Assembly: GCA_036497565.1 (NCBI GenBank)
Contig: DASXJE010000006.1
Span: 16,097 to 80,096, forward strand
DNA from: Mycobacteriales bacterium
Lineage (GTDB): Bacteria > Actinomycetota > Actinomycetes > Mycobacteriales > QHCD01
Direction: 5' to 3'
Length of the DNA stretch: 64,000 nucleotides
The notes under the pieces were generated by a model. The model saw only the letters and a program-made list of their open reading frames with translations. It searched no databases and was not told the origin of the DNA. A program made the translations under genes and the position numbers. Positions 53,132 to 62,192 of this stretch are shown here, in pieces; position 1 is the first letter of the stretch, and every line of letters starts with the position of its first letter.

Positions 53132-54216
53132 GAGTCGGCATCGTCGGGGCCGGCGCGATCAGCGGCGCCTACCTCGGCAGCCTCCCGCGTCTCCCCGGCC
53201 TGCAGCTGACCGCAGTCGCCGACCTCGACCACCAGCGTGCCCAGGCCCTCGCCGACACGCAGACCGACGTGGCCGCGCTGTCCGTCGACGAACTGATGGC
53301 CAGCGACCAGGTCGACGTCGTCCTCAACCTCACCATCCCGGCGGCCCACGCCGGGGTGGCGCTGTCCGCCCTCGCCGCCGGAAAGCACGTCTACGGCGAG
53401 AAGCCGCTCGCCGCGACCGGCGCTGAGGCCACTCGCGTCGTCGACGCCGCCGCTGAGGCGGGGCTGCGGGTCGGCTGTGCTCCGGACACCGTTCTCGGCC
53501 GGGGCACGCAGACCGCGCGCAAGGCCGTCGACGACGGTCTGATCGGTACGCCGGTCGCCGCCACCGCGTTCATGGTCACCCCCGGCCACGAGCGCTGGCA
53601 CCCCGATCCCGAGTTCTACTACCGCCCCGGTGGCGGCCCGCTGCTGGACATGGGCCCGTACTACCTGAGCGCCCTGGTCCACCTGCTGGGCCCGGTGCGC
53701 CGGGTGGTGGGCGCGTCGTCCCGGCCGCGCGATCAGCGCACCATCGGCAGCGGCCCGAAGGCCGGCGCCGACTTCGCCGTCGAGGTCGACACCCACGTGA
53801 CCGGCGTACTGGAGCACGCCTCGGGCGCGCTGACCACGATGGTGATGAGCTTCGACATCTGGGCCGGGCAGCTGCCGCGGATCGAGGTCTACGGCGGCGA
53901 CGGCTCGCTGTCGGTGCCGGACCCCAACGGCTTCGACGGGCAGGTGCAGGTCTTCCAGCGGGACACGCGGGAGTGGACCGACCTGCCGGCCTCGGCCGGC
54001 TACGCAGACGCGGCCCGCGGCTACGGTCTCGCCGACATGGCCCGCGGGCTGGAGACAGGACGGCCGCACCGCGCCTCGCTCGAGGTGGCGGCGCACGTCC
54101 TCGACGTCATGGAGTCGTTGCTGCAGGCCGCGCAGAGCCGGGCGTCGATCGACGTGACCAGCACGTGCGACCGTCCGGACCCGGTCCCCCTCGACGTACC
54201 GCCCGACCTCGCCTGA
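53116..54216 (+). CDS. Gfo/Idh/MocA-family oxidoreductase
   Basis: 366 residues from GTG 53116. Rossmann motif VGIVGAGAISGAYLGSL, then VVLNLTIPAAHAGVALSALAAGKHVYGEKPLA with the conserved E-K-P, and a C-terminal alpha/beta sheet domain. Oxidises or epimerises sugars or inositols with NAD(P). Likely processes the substrate of the ABC importer. Ends 14 bases before palindrome copy 2. Confidence 0.92.
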   Translation: MGKPLRVGIVGAGAISGAYLGSLPRLPGLQLTAVADLDHQRAQALADTQTDVAALSVDELMASDQVDVVLNLTIPAAHAGVALSALAAGKHVYGEKPLAATGAEATRVVDAAAEAGLRVGCAPDTVLGRGTQTARKAVDDGLIGTPVAATAFMVTPGHERWHPDPEFYYRPGGGPLLDMGPYYLSALVHLLGPVRRVVGASSRPRDQRTIGSGPKAGADFAVEVDTHVTGVLEHASGALTTMVMSFDIWAGQLPRIEVYGGDGSLSVPDPNGFDGQVQVFQRDTREWTDLPASAGYADAARGYGLADMARGLETGRPHRASLEVAAHVLDVMESLLQAAQSRASIDVTSTCDRPDPVPLDVPPDLA

Positions 54217-54230
54217 CCCCTCCTCCCCGC

Positions 54231-54288
54231 CCATGATCAAGAGGGGATTCGGGTACGAAACGCCGTACGAATCCCCTCTTGATCATGG
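54231..54288. repeat. dispersed palindrome, copy 2
   Basis: Arms starting CCATGATCAAGAGGGGATTC pair fully over 20 bases; inside them GTACG-AAACGC-CGTAC. This is the reverse complement of the unit at 34980 (the loop reads AAACGC instead of GCGTTT), extended by two bases at each end. Lies just after the last gene of the ABC operon. Confidence 0.85.
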
Positions 54289-54333
54289 GATGGGCGGGAG
54301 GCAGCGGCGACGGGCCGTTGACATACTGCGGGC

Positions 54334-55020
54334 ATGAAGATGCTCACCACCCCGGAGATCCTCGACGCCCAGCTCGACGACTGGCGGAAGCTCGCCCAGG
54401 CGCTTCACGGGCGGTTCGCCACCGGCGACTTCGCGACCGGCCTCAGGTTCGTCAACGCCGTCGCAGAGGCCGCTGAGGCGGCCGGCCACCACCCGGACGT
54501 GACGCTGACCTACCCGGCGGTCGACCTGCAGCTGATCACCCACGACGCGGTCTACCGCCCCGCGGACGGTGGTCCCGAACAGCGCATCCCGTGGGTCACC
54601 GAGCTCGACGTCGACCTCGCCCGGCGGATCAGCGAGATCGCCCGGGAGCAGGGGATCGCGGCCGAGCCGAGGGCCGTGGCCCAGTTCGAACTGGCGTTGG
54701 ACACCGCCGACCTGGCCGCCGCCGGGCCCTTCTGGGCCGCCCTGCTGACCGGCAGCACCGACTCGGTCGACGGTGACGACCTGCGGGACCCCGCCGGGCA
54801 GGTCCCCAATCTGTGGTTCCAGCGCACCGACGCGCACGAGCCCCCGCGGCAGCGCTTCCACGTCGACCTGTGGCTCCCGCACGACGTGGCCGACGAGCGC
54901 ATCGCCGCCGCGGTCGCCGCGGGTGGACATGTGGTCGACGACGGGCAGGCCCCGGCGTTCACCGTGCTGGCCGATCCCGAGGGCAACAAGGCCTGCGTGT
55001 GCACCTTTCTGGACCGTTGA
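54334..55020 (+). CDS. pterin-4a-carbinolamine dehydratase fused to a VOC domain
   Basis: 228 residues. N-terminal half is a 4a-hydroxytetrahydrobiopterin dehydratase with the signature AGHHPDVTLTYPAVDLQLITHD (about residues 50-70). The C-terminal 110 residues (FELALDTADLAAAGPFWAALLTG ... FTVLADPEGNKACVCTFLD) are a glyoxalase/VOC fold. The first half should recycle pterin cofactor or act as a coactivator; the role of the second is unknown. Confidence 0.9.
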   Translation: MKMLTTPEILDAQLDDWRKLAQALHGRFATGDFATGLRFVNAVAEAAEAAGHHPDVTLTYPAVDLQLITHDAVYRPADGGPEQRIPWVTELDVDLARRISEIAREQGIAAEPRAVAQFELALDTADLAAAGPFWAALLTGSTDSVDGDDLRDPAGQVPNLWFQRTDAHEPPRQRFHVDLWLPHDVADERIAAAVAAGGHVVDDGQAPAFTVLADPEGNKACVCTFLDR

Positions 55021-55021
55021 G

Positions 55022-55228
55022 TCAGCGCCGCCGGACGAGCCCGACGACCCCGTAGGCCGCCCACAGGACGCCGAGTACGACGACCACAGCGACGAAGCCG
55101 CCCCGCGGGTGTCCGAAGAGCGCCACGAGCAGGACGATGACGACCGCCGCCGTACCGGAGACGACATAGGCCCAGGGTGACCGGGCCGCGCTGCGGCGAG
55201 CCGGCGGGTCGTCCTCGGGCTGCTGCAT
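55022..55228 (-). CDS. small two-helix membrane protein
   Basis: 68 residues: a polar N terminus, then AYVVSGTAAVVIVLLVALFG and GGFVAVVVVLGVLWAAYGVVGL. AGGAGG lies before the ATG at 55228. No family recognised. Its end abuts the pterin dehydratase gene. Confidence 0.75.
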   Translation of the reverse strand: MQQPEDDPPARRSAARSPWAYVVSGTAAVVIVLLVALFGHPRGGFVAVVVVLGVLWAAYGVVGLVRRR

Positions 55229-55277
55229 CTGTCGCCTCCTGCTCGCTGCGCTCGTTACGGTGCGCCCACTCTCGTCG

Positions 55278-56009
55278 TCAGTCGAGGAAGTCGGCAAGCA
55301 TCGGGAGCAGAAGGTCCGCCCGCCTGGTGATCTGCATGTGTGTCGTGTTCGGGAGTACGGCGAGCATCGAGCCGGGAATCAGGTGCTGCATGAGCGCCGC
55401 GTGCTCCACGGTGACGAAGTCGTGGTCGCCCTGCACGATCAGGGTCGGTGCCGTGATGGCCGCCAGCTGCTCGTCGGACCAGCCCTTCAGGTCGGCGGCC
55501 GAGCTGGCCAGGGCGGCGAAGAACTCGTCGTAGTGGTCCGGGTGCGGAGACAGCTGCAGGTAGGCGTCGCGGAAGTCGGCGTAGTCGTGCTCGGTCGGAG
55601 GGTCGGTCAGATCCTCGGGCATTCCGTCGGCGCGGACGCTGGCCGAGATCGGCACGACCGACCGGACCCGGGCGGGATGGCTGACAGCCAGCTCCAGCGC
55701 CACCGCGGCGCCCAAGCTGTGTCCCAGGACGTGGGCCCGGTCGATCCCCAGGTGATCCAGCAGGAGAACGACGTCATCGGCCAGCACTGCCGGGGTGATC
55801 GGCCGCGTGATGTCGTTGGTGCGCCCGTGCCCCTGCATCTCGACCCCGATGATCTGGTGCTTGGCCGACAGCGTCGGGATGAGGCCCGCGAAGTTCAGGT
55901 CGATCGTCAACATCCCGCCGTGCAGCAGGACCAACGGAGTGCCCTGCCCGTGCAGTTCGTAGTACATGTGCAGGCCGTTCACGTCGGCGTAGCCGCCTTG
56001 AGCCGTCAT
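55278..56009 (-). CDS. alpha/beta-fold hydrolase
   Basis: 243 residues. Nucleophile elbow GHSLG in HVLGHSLGAAVAL, oxyanion region LLHGGML, acid APTLIVQGDHDFV and a C-terminal His (LPNTTHMQI) complete the triad. Resembles esterase/lactonase-type hydrolases; substrate unknown. Confidence 0.9.
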   Translation of the reverse strand: MTAQGGYADVNGLHMYYELHGQGTPLVLLHGGMLTIDLNFAGLIPTLSAKHQIIGVEMQGHGRTNDITRPITPAVLADDVVLLLDHLGIDRAHVLGHSLGAAVALELAVSHPARVRSVVPISASVRADGMPEDLTDPPTEHDYADFRDAYLQLSPHPDHYDEFFAALASSAADLKGWSDEQLAAITAPTLIVQGDHDFVTVEHAALMQHLIPGSMLAVLPNTTHMQITRRADLLLPMLADFLD

Positions 56010-56167
56010 GACGAGATCCTCTCAGAGTCCGGGTTGTCCGGTTTTGCTACCCGCGGCATCGGGTGCCGTCATCAGTGCGTCGAACACGCGGCGCCAGAAT
56101 CGACGGCTCCTCGGGAAATTCACCGGTGAACCGTCGCGGACCGCCCAACGTGACCCAGTCAGAGGCG

Positions 56168-56557
56168 ATGTGTGTGAACACCGACGGCCGGTCAGCGCCT
56201 GGACCGAACGGCGACGAGCCGCCCGACTCGACTCTGGCGGTCAGTCACGACGGCGCGCACTGCCTGATCGAGGCCGGTGGGAATCTCGATGCGGGCTCCG
56301 TCGCCGACCTCGACAAGGCAATCACCGAGGCCGCGCAGGAGGGCTACCGCGAAATGATCGTCGTCGATCTTCGCCGGCTGACGTCCTTCGACCAGACCGC
56401 CCTCGGGATGCTCGTCTCCCAGCACTACGCCCTCCAGGCCGCCGGCGGCCGGTTGGTGGTCATGCATCCGCCCGAGCGGATGTGGCAGTTGATCGCCCAC
56501 AACCGGCTCGACGACGTCCTGGACATCCGCGGCACCGCGACCGGCGAAGCCCCATGA
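56168..56557 (+). CDS. STAS-domain anti-sigma antagonist-like protein
   Basis: 129 residues. STAS core: LAVSHDGAHCLIEAGGNLDAGSVADLDKAITEA, IVVDLRRLTSFDQTALGMLVSQHYALQAAGGRLVVMHPP. The site that normally reads D-S-S-G is D-Q-T-A, so phosphorylation, if any, would be on Thr. A GTG two codons on (56174) has better spacing from AGAGG and is an alternative start. Partner anti-sigma kinase not seen nearby. Confidence 0.85.
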   Translation: MCVNTDGRSAPGPNGDEPPDSTLAVSHDGAHCLIEAGGNLDAGSVADLDKAITEAAQEGYREMIVVDLRRLTSFDQTALGMLVSQHYALQAAGGRLVVMHPPERMWQLIAHNRLDDVLDIRGTATGEAP

Positions 56558-56614
56558 GGGCCGGGCGGGGCGGAGCGACCGCCTCCGAGCGCGGCATTGT
56601 CCATACTTGGCGTC

Positions 56615-57316
56615 ATGGGCGGTGACGACCGGAAGAGAGACCCGGCCGGTCGACCCGTCGGACGCCGGATCGTGCTCGGGCTCCTGGTGGCCGGTGCCGT
56701 CGGGGTGGTGACCGGCCATTCCGTTCAGGACGGCATGGCTCGGGCGCTCGGTCCGATCGCGGATCGCGACCCGACCGGGTTGCTCTCCCTCATCCCCTTG
56801 GGGGACACCTTCCGCTTCTACTCGGTCACCGGGTCGGTCCCCGTACGCACGGCGCGGACCTATCGGCTCGCCGTGTCCGGGCTGGCCCGCCACAGTGCGA
56901 CCTACAAACTGGCGGACCTGAAGGCCATGCCCCAGACGTCGCTGGTCAAGGACTTCCAGTGCGTCACGGGCTGGCGGGTCCCGCAGGTGCATTGGAGTGG
57001 CGTCAGGCTGTCCGTCCTGCTCGATCGGGCCGACCCGCTGCCGTCCGCGAAGGCGGTCAGATTCCGGTCCTTCGACGGGACCTACACGGAAAGTCTGACG
57101 ATGGAACAGGCGCGCCGGTCGGATGTGATCGTCGCGCTGCGAATGCTCGGCGGCCCGGTCACGCATGAGCATGGCGGCCCGGTGCGGATGTACGCCGCCC
57201 CGATGTACGGCTACAAGAGCACGAAATGGCTCTCCGCCATCGAGCTCACGGACCACGTCGAGCCTGGCTATTGGGAGAAGTACGGCTACGACGTCAACGG
57301 CTTCATCCAGCATTAG
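56615..57316 (+). CDS. MsrP/SuoX-type molybdopterin oxidoreductase, exported
   Basis: 233 residues. Tat-like N terminus (GRRIVLGLLVAGAVGVVTG). The oxidoreductase molybdopterin fold shows LVKDFQCVTGWRVPQVHWSGVRL, where the Cys in FQCVTGW ligates molybdenum, and APMYGYKSTKWLSAIELTD. Shorter than typical YedY. The following cytochrome b gene probably supplies or accepts electrons. No ribosome binding site at the ATG, so it may be leaderless. Confidence 0.88.
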   Translation: MGGDDRKRDPAGRPVGRRIVLGLLVAGAVGVVTGHSVQDGMARALGPIADRDPTGLLSLIPLGDTFRFYSVTGSVPVRTARTYRLAVSGLARHSATYKLADLKAMPQTSLVKDFQCVTGWRVPQVHWSGVRLSVLLDRADPLPSAKAVRFRSFDGTYTESLTMEQARRSDVIVALRMLGGPVTHEHGGPVRMYAAPMYGYKSTKWLSAIELTDHVEPGYWEKYGYDVNGFIQH

Positions 57317-57329
57317 GAGGCGTCGCTCG

Positions 57330-57983
57330 ATGAGCTCGACGACTGACGCGACGCGTCGCGCGACGCTGCAGCGTTTCAGCCGGGCCGAACGCGTCGTCCA
57401 TCAGTCGATCGCGGTACTGATGATCGTCTGCTTGGTGACGGCCGCGATCCTCTACAACGGGTCGCTCGCCAACCTGGTCGGCAACCGGCATCTCGTCGAG
57501 ATCGTTCATGTCTACTGTGGATTCGCGCTGCCGGCGCCGATCCTGCTGGGACTGATCTTTGCGGCGTACCGGGCCGATCTGCGACGACTCAACCGCTTCC
57601 TGCCGTCGGACTGGCGCTGGCTACGGTCGCGCAGCCGACGGGACGGCTCGATCCCGGTCGGCAAGTTCAACGCGGGTCAGAAGCTGAACGCCGCACTCAG
57701 CGGTGGGGCCATCTTCGTCCTCTTCGGCACCGGCATCATCATGAACTTCACCGGCCTGACCCGCCTGTCGTGGCGTACCGGCGCGACGTTCGTGCACGAC
57801 TGGTTCGCGCTCGCCGTCGGGCTGCTGGTCCTCGGCCACATCATCTACGCGCTCCGGGACAGCGAATCCCTCCGCGGCATGCTCCACGGCCGGGTGTCGC
57901 GACACTGGGCGCGCGCCGAACACGCGGTCTGGGTGGACGAAGTGGAGGCGGCCGAGGACCCGGACACTCACGCCGAGCCGTAG
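57330..57983 (+). CDS. cytochrome b/b6-type membrane protein
   Basis: 217 residues, GGAGG before the ATG. About four helices with candidate heme His residues: ERVVHQSIAVLMIV, LVEIVHVYCGFALP, ATFVHDWFALAVGLLVLGHIIYAL. Similar to the cytochrome b561/FdnI-like partners of exported molybdoenzymes. Begins 13 bases after the molybdopterin gene, so a membrane electron-transfer pair. Confidence 0.87.
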   Translation: MSSTTDATRRATLQRFSRAERVVHQSIAVLMIVCLVTAAILYNGSLANLVGNRHLVEIVHVYCGFALPAPILLGLIFAAYRADLRRLNRFLPSDWRWLRSRSRRDGSIPVGKFNAGQKLNAALSGGAIFVLFGTGIIMNFTGLTRLSWRTGATFVHDWFALAVGLLVLGHIIYALRDSESLRGMLHGRVSRHWARAEHAVWVDEVEAAEDPDTHAEP

Positions 57984-58864
57984 CCGTCGGCGTCCGCGGA
58001 CATCTCGGGCCGCAGCCGACGCCGGTACACCGCCGGGCTCAGGCCGAAGGCCGCCCGGAACCGGCGGCTCGCGTAGTTGGGATCCGGCCAGCCGACGCTG
58101 GCCCCGATGCTGGACACCGGCCGGTCCGACTCGAGCAGCATCGCGGCGACCCGTTCGGCACGGAGCCGGTTGACGTAGGCAATCGGCGGCGCACCGACCG
58201 CTCGGGTGAAGCATCTGGCCAGGTACGACGGCGAGACGTGGACTTCGCGGGAGAGTCGCTCGACGGTCCACGGTGCCGCGATGTCGTTCTCCAGCAGTCG
58301 GATCGCCGACCGGACCGCCGGATGGGTACGGCGGTCGCCGGTGAGCTCGTGACCAGAAGTCTGCGGCACGCACTGCCCCAGCACGCACAGCAGCAGACCC
58401 GCCTGGACGAGCGGGGAACGGTGCGCGGGGCCGGTGCTGTTGCCGAGTTCGCGCAGCCAGCCTTCGACCCGCCGGAGTGCGTGCTCGTCGAGCGATGGAA
58501 GGGCCGCGCCGGCGTTGCGGCCCGAACGGTCGAGACTCCACAGGCTGCGGGTCAAAACCACGTCTCCCCAGACGAGTCCGACCTGCTCGCTGAAGACATC
58601 CGCCCCGACGTAGACGTTCCAGACCGTGAGGCTCCGGCAGTCGTCGTAGTCGTGCCAGTCGCCCGGCCGGACGACCGCGAGCGATCCGCGCCGAAGTGGC
58701 TGGCGCCCGCTGACCGAGATGTGCACGCCTCGGCCTTCGGTCACCACGACGAGTTCGAGGAAGTCATGGCTGTGCGGCGGGTGGCCCGCGTCGACGAGGA
58801 CCGGTTCGGAGGCGATCGCCAACCCGTCGCCGAAGACGGCGGACCTGCGTAGCCGGTGCACCAC
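57968..58864 (-). CDS. AraC-family transcriptional regulator
   Basis: 298 residues. N-terminal cupin (PPHSHDFLELVVVTEGRGVHIS) and C-terminal double helix-turn-helix (TVERLSREVHVSPSYLARCFTRAVGAPPIAYVNRLRAERVAAMLLESDRPVSSIGASVGWPDPNYASRRFRAAFGLSP). Divergent from the PhyH gene and probably its activator; a sugar is the usual ligand of this subgroup. Confidence 0.92.
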   Translation of the reverse strand: MVHRLRRSAVFGDGLAIASEPVLVDAGHPPHSHDFLELVVVTEGRGVHISVSGRQPLRRGSLAVVRPGDWHDYDDCRSLTVWNVYVGADVFSEQVGLVWGDVVLTRSLWSLDRSGRNAGAALPSLDEHALRRVEGWLRELGNSTGPAHRSPLVQAGLLLCVLGQCVPQTSGHELTGDRRTHPAVRSAIRLLENDIAAPWTVERLSREVHVSPSYLARCFTRAVGAPPIAYVNRLRAERVAAMLLESDRPVSSIGASVGWPDPNYASRRFRAAFGLSPAVYRRRLRPEMSADADGYGSA

Positions 58865-58983
58865 GACGGCAGCCTACCGCAGGATCAAGACAGGATCGTG
58901 CTAGTCACCGGTGCCATTGTCCTAGCGGCCTCGGCGCCCGGAGCGCAGGCTCGTCGTACCGGGGAAACGAAGGGACATCGGAC

Positions 58984-59769
58984 ATGACGATCACCGAACA
59001 GCCGCGTACGACGGCTGCGGACCTGACCGACGACGTGGTGGAGCAATACCGCCGGGATGGTTTCGTCCACGTTCCGCAGGTCATCACGCCGGAGGCCGCG
59101 GCGGCGTACGGCGAGGCGGCGCTGCTGGCGAAGGACCGGATCCGGAGCAACACGGAGGCGGGGAAGTCGGAGAAGGTCTTCGCCCAGCTGCTCCAGCTGT
59201 GGACCCAGGACGAGACGCTCCGCTCGCTGACGCTCGACCCGAATCTCGCGGGCATCGCGACGAAGCTCGCCGGCATACCGCTGCGGCTCTGGCACGACCA
59301 GATGCTCATCAAGGAGCCGCACAACGGCGCACGGACCGAGTATCACCAGGACGGCCCGTACTGGCCGCACGCGCGGGTGCGCCACGCGCTCTCGGCCTGG
59401 GTCGCCCTCGTCGACGTGCCGGTGGAGCGGGGCTGCATGACGTTCATCCCCGGCTCACAGGACGGGCATCGCGATCTCCGGGCGCAGGACCTCACGGACG
59501 GCGCCGATCTGTTCCGTGTCGCTCCCGATCTCACCTGGGAACCGCGGGTCACGATCCCGCTCCGGGCGGGCGACTGCACCTTCCACAACTCGTTCACGGC
59601 CCACTCCGCCAACGCGAACCAGACCGACGACCCGCGCATCGCGCACGTCGTCATCTACGTCGACCGCGACCTCACTTACACCGCGGACCGCGCCCACGTG
59701 ATCACCGATCCGATGCGCCTCGACGACGGCGTACGGCTTCCCGACGAGGCCTTCCCGCCGTTGCCGTGA
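58984..59769 (+). CDS. phytanoyl-CoA dioxygenase (PhyH) family protein
   Basis: 261 residues. Iron ligands: HQD in ARTEYHQDGPYWPH and a distal His in FHNSFTAHSANAN, with the nearby Arg (DPRIAHVVIY) for 2-oxoglutarate. Fe(II)/2-oxoglutarate hydroxylase; substrate unknown. Divergent from the AraC regulator. Confidence 0.9.
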   Translation: MTITEQPRTTAADLTDDVVEQYRRDGFVHVPQVITPEAAAAYGEAALLAKDRIRSNTEAGKSEKVFAQLLQLWTQDETLRSLTLDPNLAGIATKLAGIPLRLWHDQMLIKEPHNGARTEYHQDGPYWPHARVRHALSAWVALVDVPVERGCMTFIPGSQDGHRDLRAQDLTDGADLFRVAPDLTWEPRVTIPLRAGDCTFHNSFTAHSANANQTDDPRIAHVVIYVDRDLTYTADRAHVITDPMRLDDGVRLPDEAFPPLP

Positions 59770-59793
59770 CCCGTGCCGGCGGCTCGTCCAGCC

Positions 59794-61329
59794 TCAGTGC
59801 CGCCCAGCCCAGGTGAAGGTCGCCACTGCTCCCGCCGGTAGCTGGTAGGCGAAGGCCGCGCCGTCGTCGTGCACCGAGACGGTCTGTGCCGCGGTCTGGT
59901 CGGCGTTCCACGCGACGAGGGCGACCGAGCGGTCCGGGTTGCGGAAGGCCACGGTCTGGACACCGGTGTCACCGCCCGTCGTGCTGGCGATCCGCACCGC
60001 GCCCGGCCGGACGAATCTCGCCAGGTGACCGAGGGTGTAGTACTCGGCGTTGCGGTAGATCGTGCCGTCGGAGTTGACCGTGACGACGCCGGTGCAGGTG
60101 CCGCAGCCACCGAGGTGCGGGCCGAAGTTGTCGTCGAGGGCGAGGTTCCAGTTGATCATGCTCTTGGCCCAGTTACGGAGGTTGTCGATCACCAGGTGCT
60201 GCGTGTGCCACTCCAGCGTCCCGGAGAAGGTCGCCGCGAGGTCGGTGCTTCCGCTGCCCGAGCACTCGGTGAAGTAGATGTCCTTCTGCGGAAATGCCTG
60301 GTGCAGCGCGGTCTGTGCCGTCGGGTCGCCGTTGTAGCAGTGGTACGCCGTACCCGCGACCCACTTGGCGGCGTCGGAGTGCAGGACGTCGTAGGGGTAG
60401 TTGACCTCGGGGTCTTCGCCGAGTTTCTTCGCCGTGTCGATGTCGTTCGGATGCTCGGTCCAGTTGTGGTCGTAGGACAGGATCTTCGTCCTCAGGTGCG
60501 CCGCACGCAGCATCGGACCGAGGGCGTCGATCAGCCGCACCTCCTGCGCGACGGGGAAATCCATGCCCGGATAGCCGGCGGGCTCGCGGTTCTGCGGTTC
60601 GTTCTGCAGCGTCACGAAGTCGACCGGTACGCCGGCCCGCTGGTAGGACTCGATGAACTTGACGAAGTAGAGCGCGTAGGCCCGGTAGATCCGCGGATCG
60701 TCGATCAGCTTCCCGCCGACCAGGGAGTCGTTGGTCTTCATCCACGCCGGCGGGCTCCAGGGCGAGGCGACGACCGACAGCTGCGGATTCAGCCGCTTCG
60801 CCTGCCGCAGCAGGGGCAGGATCTGCCGTTGGTCGTGCGCGACCGAGAAGTGCCGCATGGCGTAGTCGGTCTGCCCGGCCGGCAGGTCGTCGAACGTGTA
60901 GTCCTTGCCGTCGACGAAGTCCGACGCGCCCATCGGTTGCCGCAGGAAGCTCAGGCCCTCCCCGTGCTGCGGGTCGAACAGCTCGGCCATCAGACGGCTG
61001 CGCGTCCGCGGGTCGAGTCGGTAGAGGTCGACGGCGGACGAGTCGGTGATGGCCGCGCCGAAGCCGGTCATCACCTGGTAGGTGTGCTTCTCGTTAACCT
61101 GCACCTGCTGTCCGGCGGCCGCTCCGGAGAACGGCAGCGGGCCGTCGTCGCTCAGCAACTGGGCCCGGTCGGGCGTGGTGACCCAGACATGCGCGGCGCG
61201 CGGATGCGCGGCCGGTGCCGGTGCCTGTGCCGCAGATGCCGACGTACCGACGCCGACGCCGACGCCCAGCCCGACGAGGCCGAGCGACGCGGCGAGAGCG
61301 ATACCGGTCCTGCGCTGGCGTCTGGTCAT
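59794..61329 (-). CDS. secreted GH30-family glycosidase
   Basis: 511 residues from ATG 61329 (GGGAGG upstream). Signal peptide (TGIALAASLGLVGLGVGVGVG). GH30 body: MTGFGAAITDSSAVDLYRLD, VASPWSPPAWMKTND, acid/base Glu in VTLQNEPQNREP, nucleophile Glu in IYFTECSGSGS, then a C-terminal beta domain. Glucosylceramidase/beta-1,6-glucanase type, cleaving beta-glucosides outside the cell. Confidence 0.92.
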   Translation of the reverse strand: MTRRQRRTGIALAASLGLVGLGVGVGVGTSASAAQAPAPAAHPRAAHVWVTTPDRAQLLSDDGPLPFSGAAAGQQVQVNEKHTYQVMTGFGAAITDSSAVDLYRLDPRTRSRLMAELFDPQHGEGLSFLRQPMGASDFVDGKDYTFDDLPAGQTDYAMRHFSVAHDQRQILPLLRQAKRLNPQLSVVASPWSPPAWMKTNDSLVGGKLIDDPRIYRAYALYFVKFIESYQRAGVPVDFVTLQNEPQNREPAGYPGMDFPVAQEVRLIDALGPMLRAAHLRTKILSYDHNWTEHPNDIDTAKKLGEDPEVNYPYDVLHSDAAKWVAGTAYHCYNGDPTAQTALHQAFPQKDIYFTECSGSGSTDLAATFSGTLEWHTQHLVIDNLRNWAKSMINWNLALDDNFGPHLGGCGTCTGVVTVNSDGTIYRNAEYYTLGHLARFVRPGAVRIASTTGGDTGVQTVAFRNPDRSVALVAWNADQTAAQTVSVHDDGAAFAYQLPAGAVATFTWAGRH

Positions 61330-61433
61330 CGTGGGTGGTCCTCCCGCGACCTCGTCCCGCCCGGCCCGGTGCCGCGCGTCGACCCCGGGACCGTAGGCCC
61401 GACCCTGCACCGGATCAAGAGCCCCGGGTCCCG

Positions 61434-61517
61434 TGGACAAAACCCACTACTAGTGGGTTATGGACACTCCCAACGGCGTGTCGCGGACCAAAACCCACTA
61501 GTAGTGGGTTTTGTCCA
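61434..61517 (-). terminator. paired palindromes, probable terminator downstream of iclR
   Basis: Two inverted copies of TGGACAAAACCCACTACTAG continuing to TGGGTT (arms 61434-61459 and about 61491-61517). Each arm is itself a hairpin AACCCACTA/TAGTGGGTT. On the minus strand the first hairpin met after the IclR stop is flanked by A's and followed by TTTT, as in an intrinsic terminator. The second copy makes a larger cruciform possible. Confidence 0.75.
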
Positions 61518-61546
61518 GGCGCCCGCCCAGCTGCCTGCCCGATAGC

Positions 61547-62182
61547 TCAGGTCAGGGCGGTGGCGATCTGGCGGGCGGCGGCGGCGACCCGGGGGCCGAC
61601 GTCGTCGCCCTGCAGTTCGCGCATCGCGACTACTCCGACGCTGGCCTGCAACCCGGGTACGCCGCGGATGGGTGCGGCGACGCCGTACGCGCCGTCCTGC
61701 AACTCGCCCACGGTCACGGCGTAGGGCTGCGTCGAGTCCGGGTCTCGGCCCAGCAGGATCGCGCGACCCGCGGCGCCCTGCCCGAGCGGGTGGCGCGAAC
61801 CGACCCGGTAGGCGACGTGCAGGCCGGTCCAGCTCGGTTCGGCGACGGCCAGGGCCAGCGCCTCTCCCCCGTCGGCGATGGTCAGGTGTGCGGTGGCGCC
61901 TACGGCCTCAGCGAGTGACCGCAGCCGCGGAAGGGCGATGTCGCGCAGGTGCGGCTGCACGTCGTGGGCCAGCTCGAGCAGCCCGAGCCAGAGCCGGATC
62001 CGGCCGTCGGCACCGCGCCGGACCAGGCTGTTCCGTTCCAGCGTCGCGACGAGTCGGTAGACGACTGCGCGGCCGACCGCCAGCTCGGCGGCCAGCTCGG
62101 CGACGGTCAGACCGTGCGGCGACGCGCCGGCGAGCGTGAGGATCCGGATCCCGCGGTCGAGGGTCTGCGCAGTCTCGGGCAT
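61547..62182 (-). CDS. IclR-family transcriptional regulator
   Basis: 211 residues, shorter than usual. Winged helix: QTLDRGIRILTLAGASPHGLTVAELAAELAVGRAVVYRLVATLERNSLV; ligand domain: GATAHLTIADGGEALALAVAEPSW, GSRHPLGQGAAGRAIL. Starts 10 bases after the fumarylacetoacetase stop, so it is in that operon; probably controls the homogentisate genes. Confidence 0.92.
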   Translation of the reverse strand: MPETAQTLDRGIRILTLAGASPHGLTVAELAAELAVGRAVVYRLVATLERNSLVRRGADGRIRLWLGLLELAHDVQPHLRDIALPRLRSLAEAVGATAHLTIADGGEALALAVAEPSWTGLHVAYRVGSRHPLGQGAAGRAILLGRDPDSTQPYAVTVGELQDGAYGVAAPIRGVPGLQASVGVVAMRELQGDDVGPRVAAAARQIATALT

Positions 62183-62192
62183 CGTCGGTTCC

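Noticed and set aside
34980..54288. Composite transposon bounded by the inverted palindromes
   Set aside because: No transposase or target duplication is seen, and the enclosed 19 kb is ordinary chromosomal gene content with a third related copy inside.
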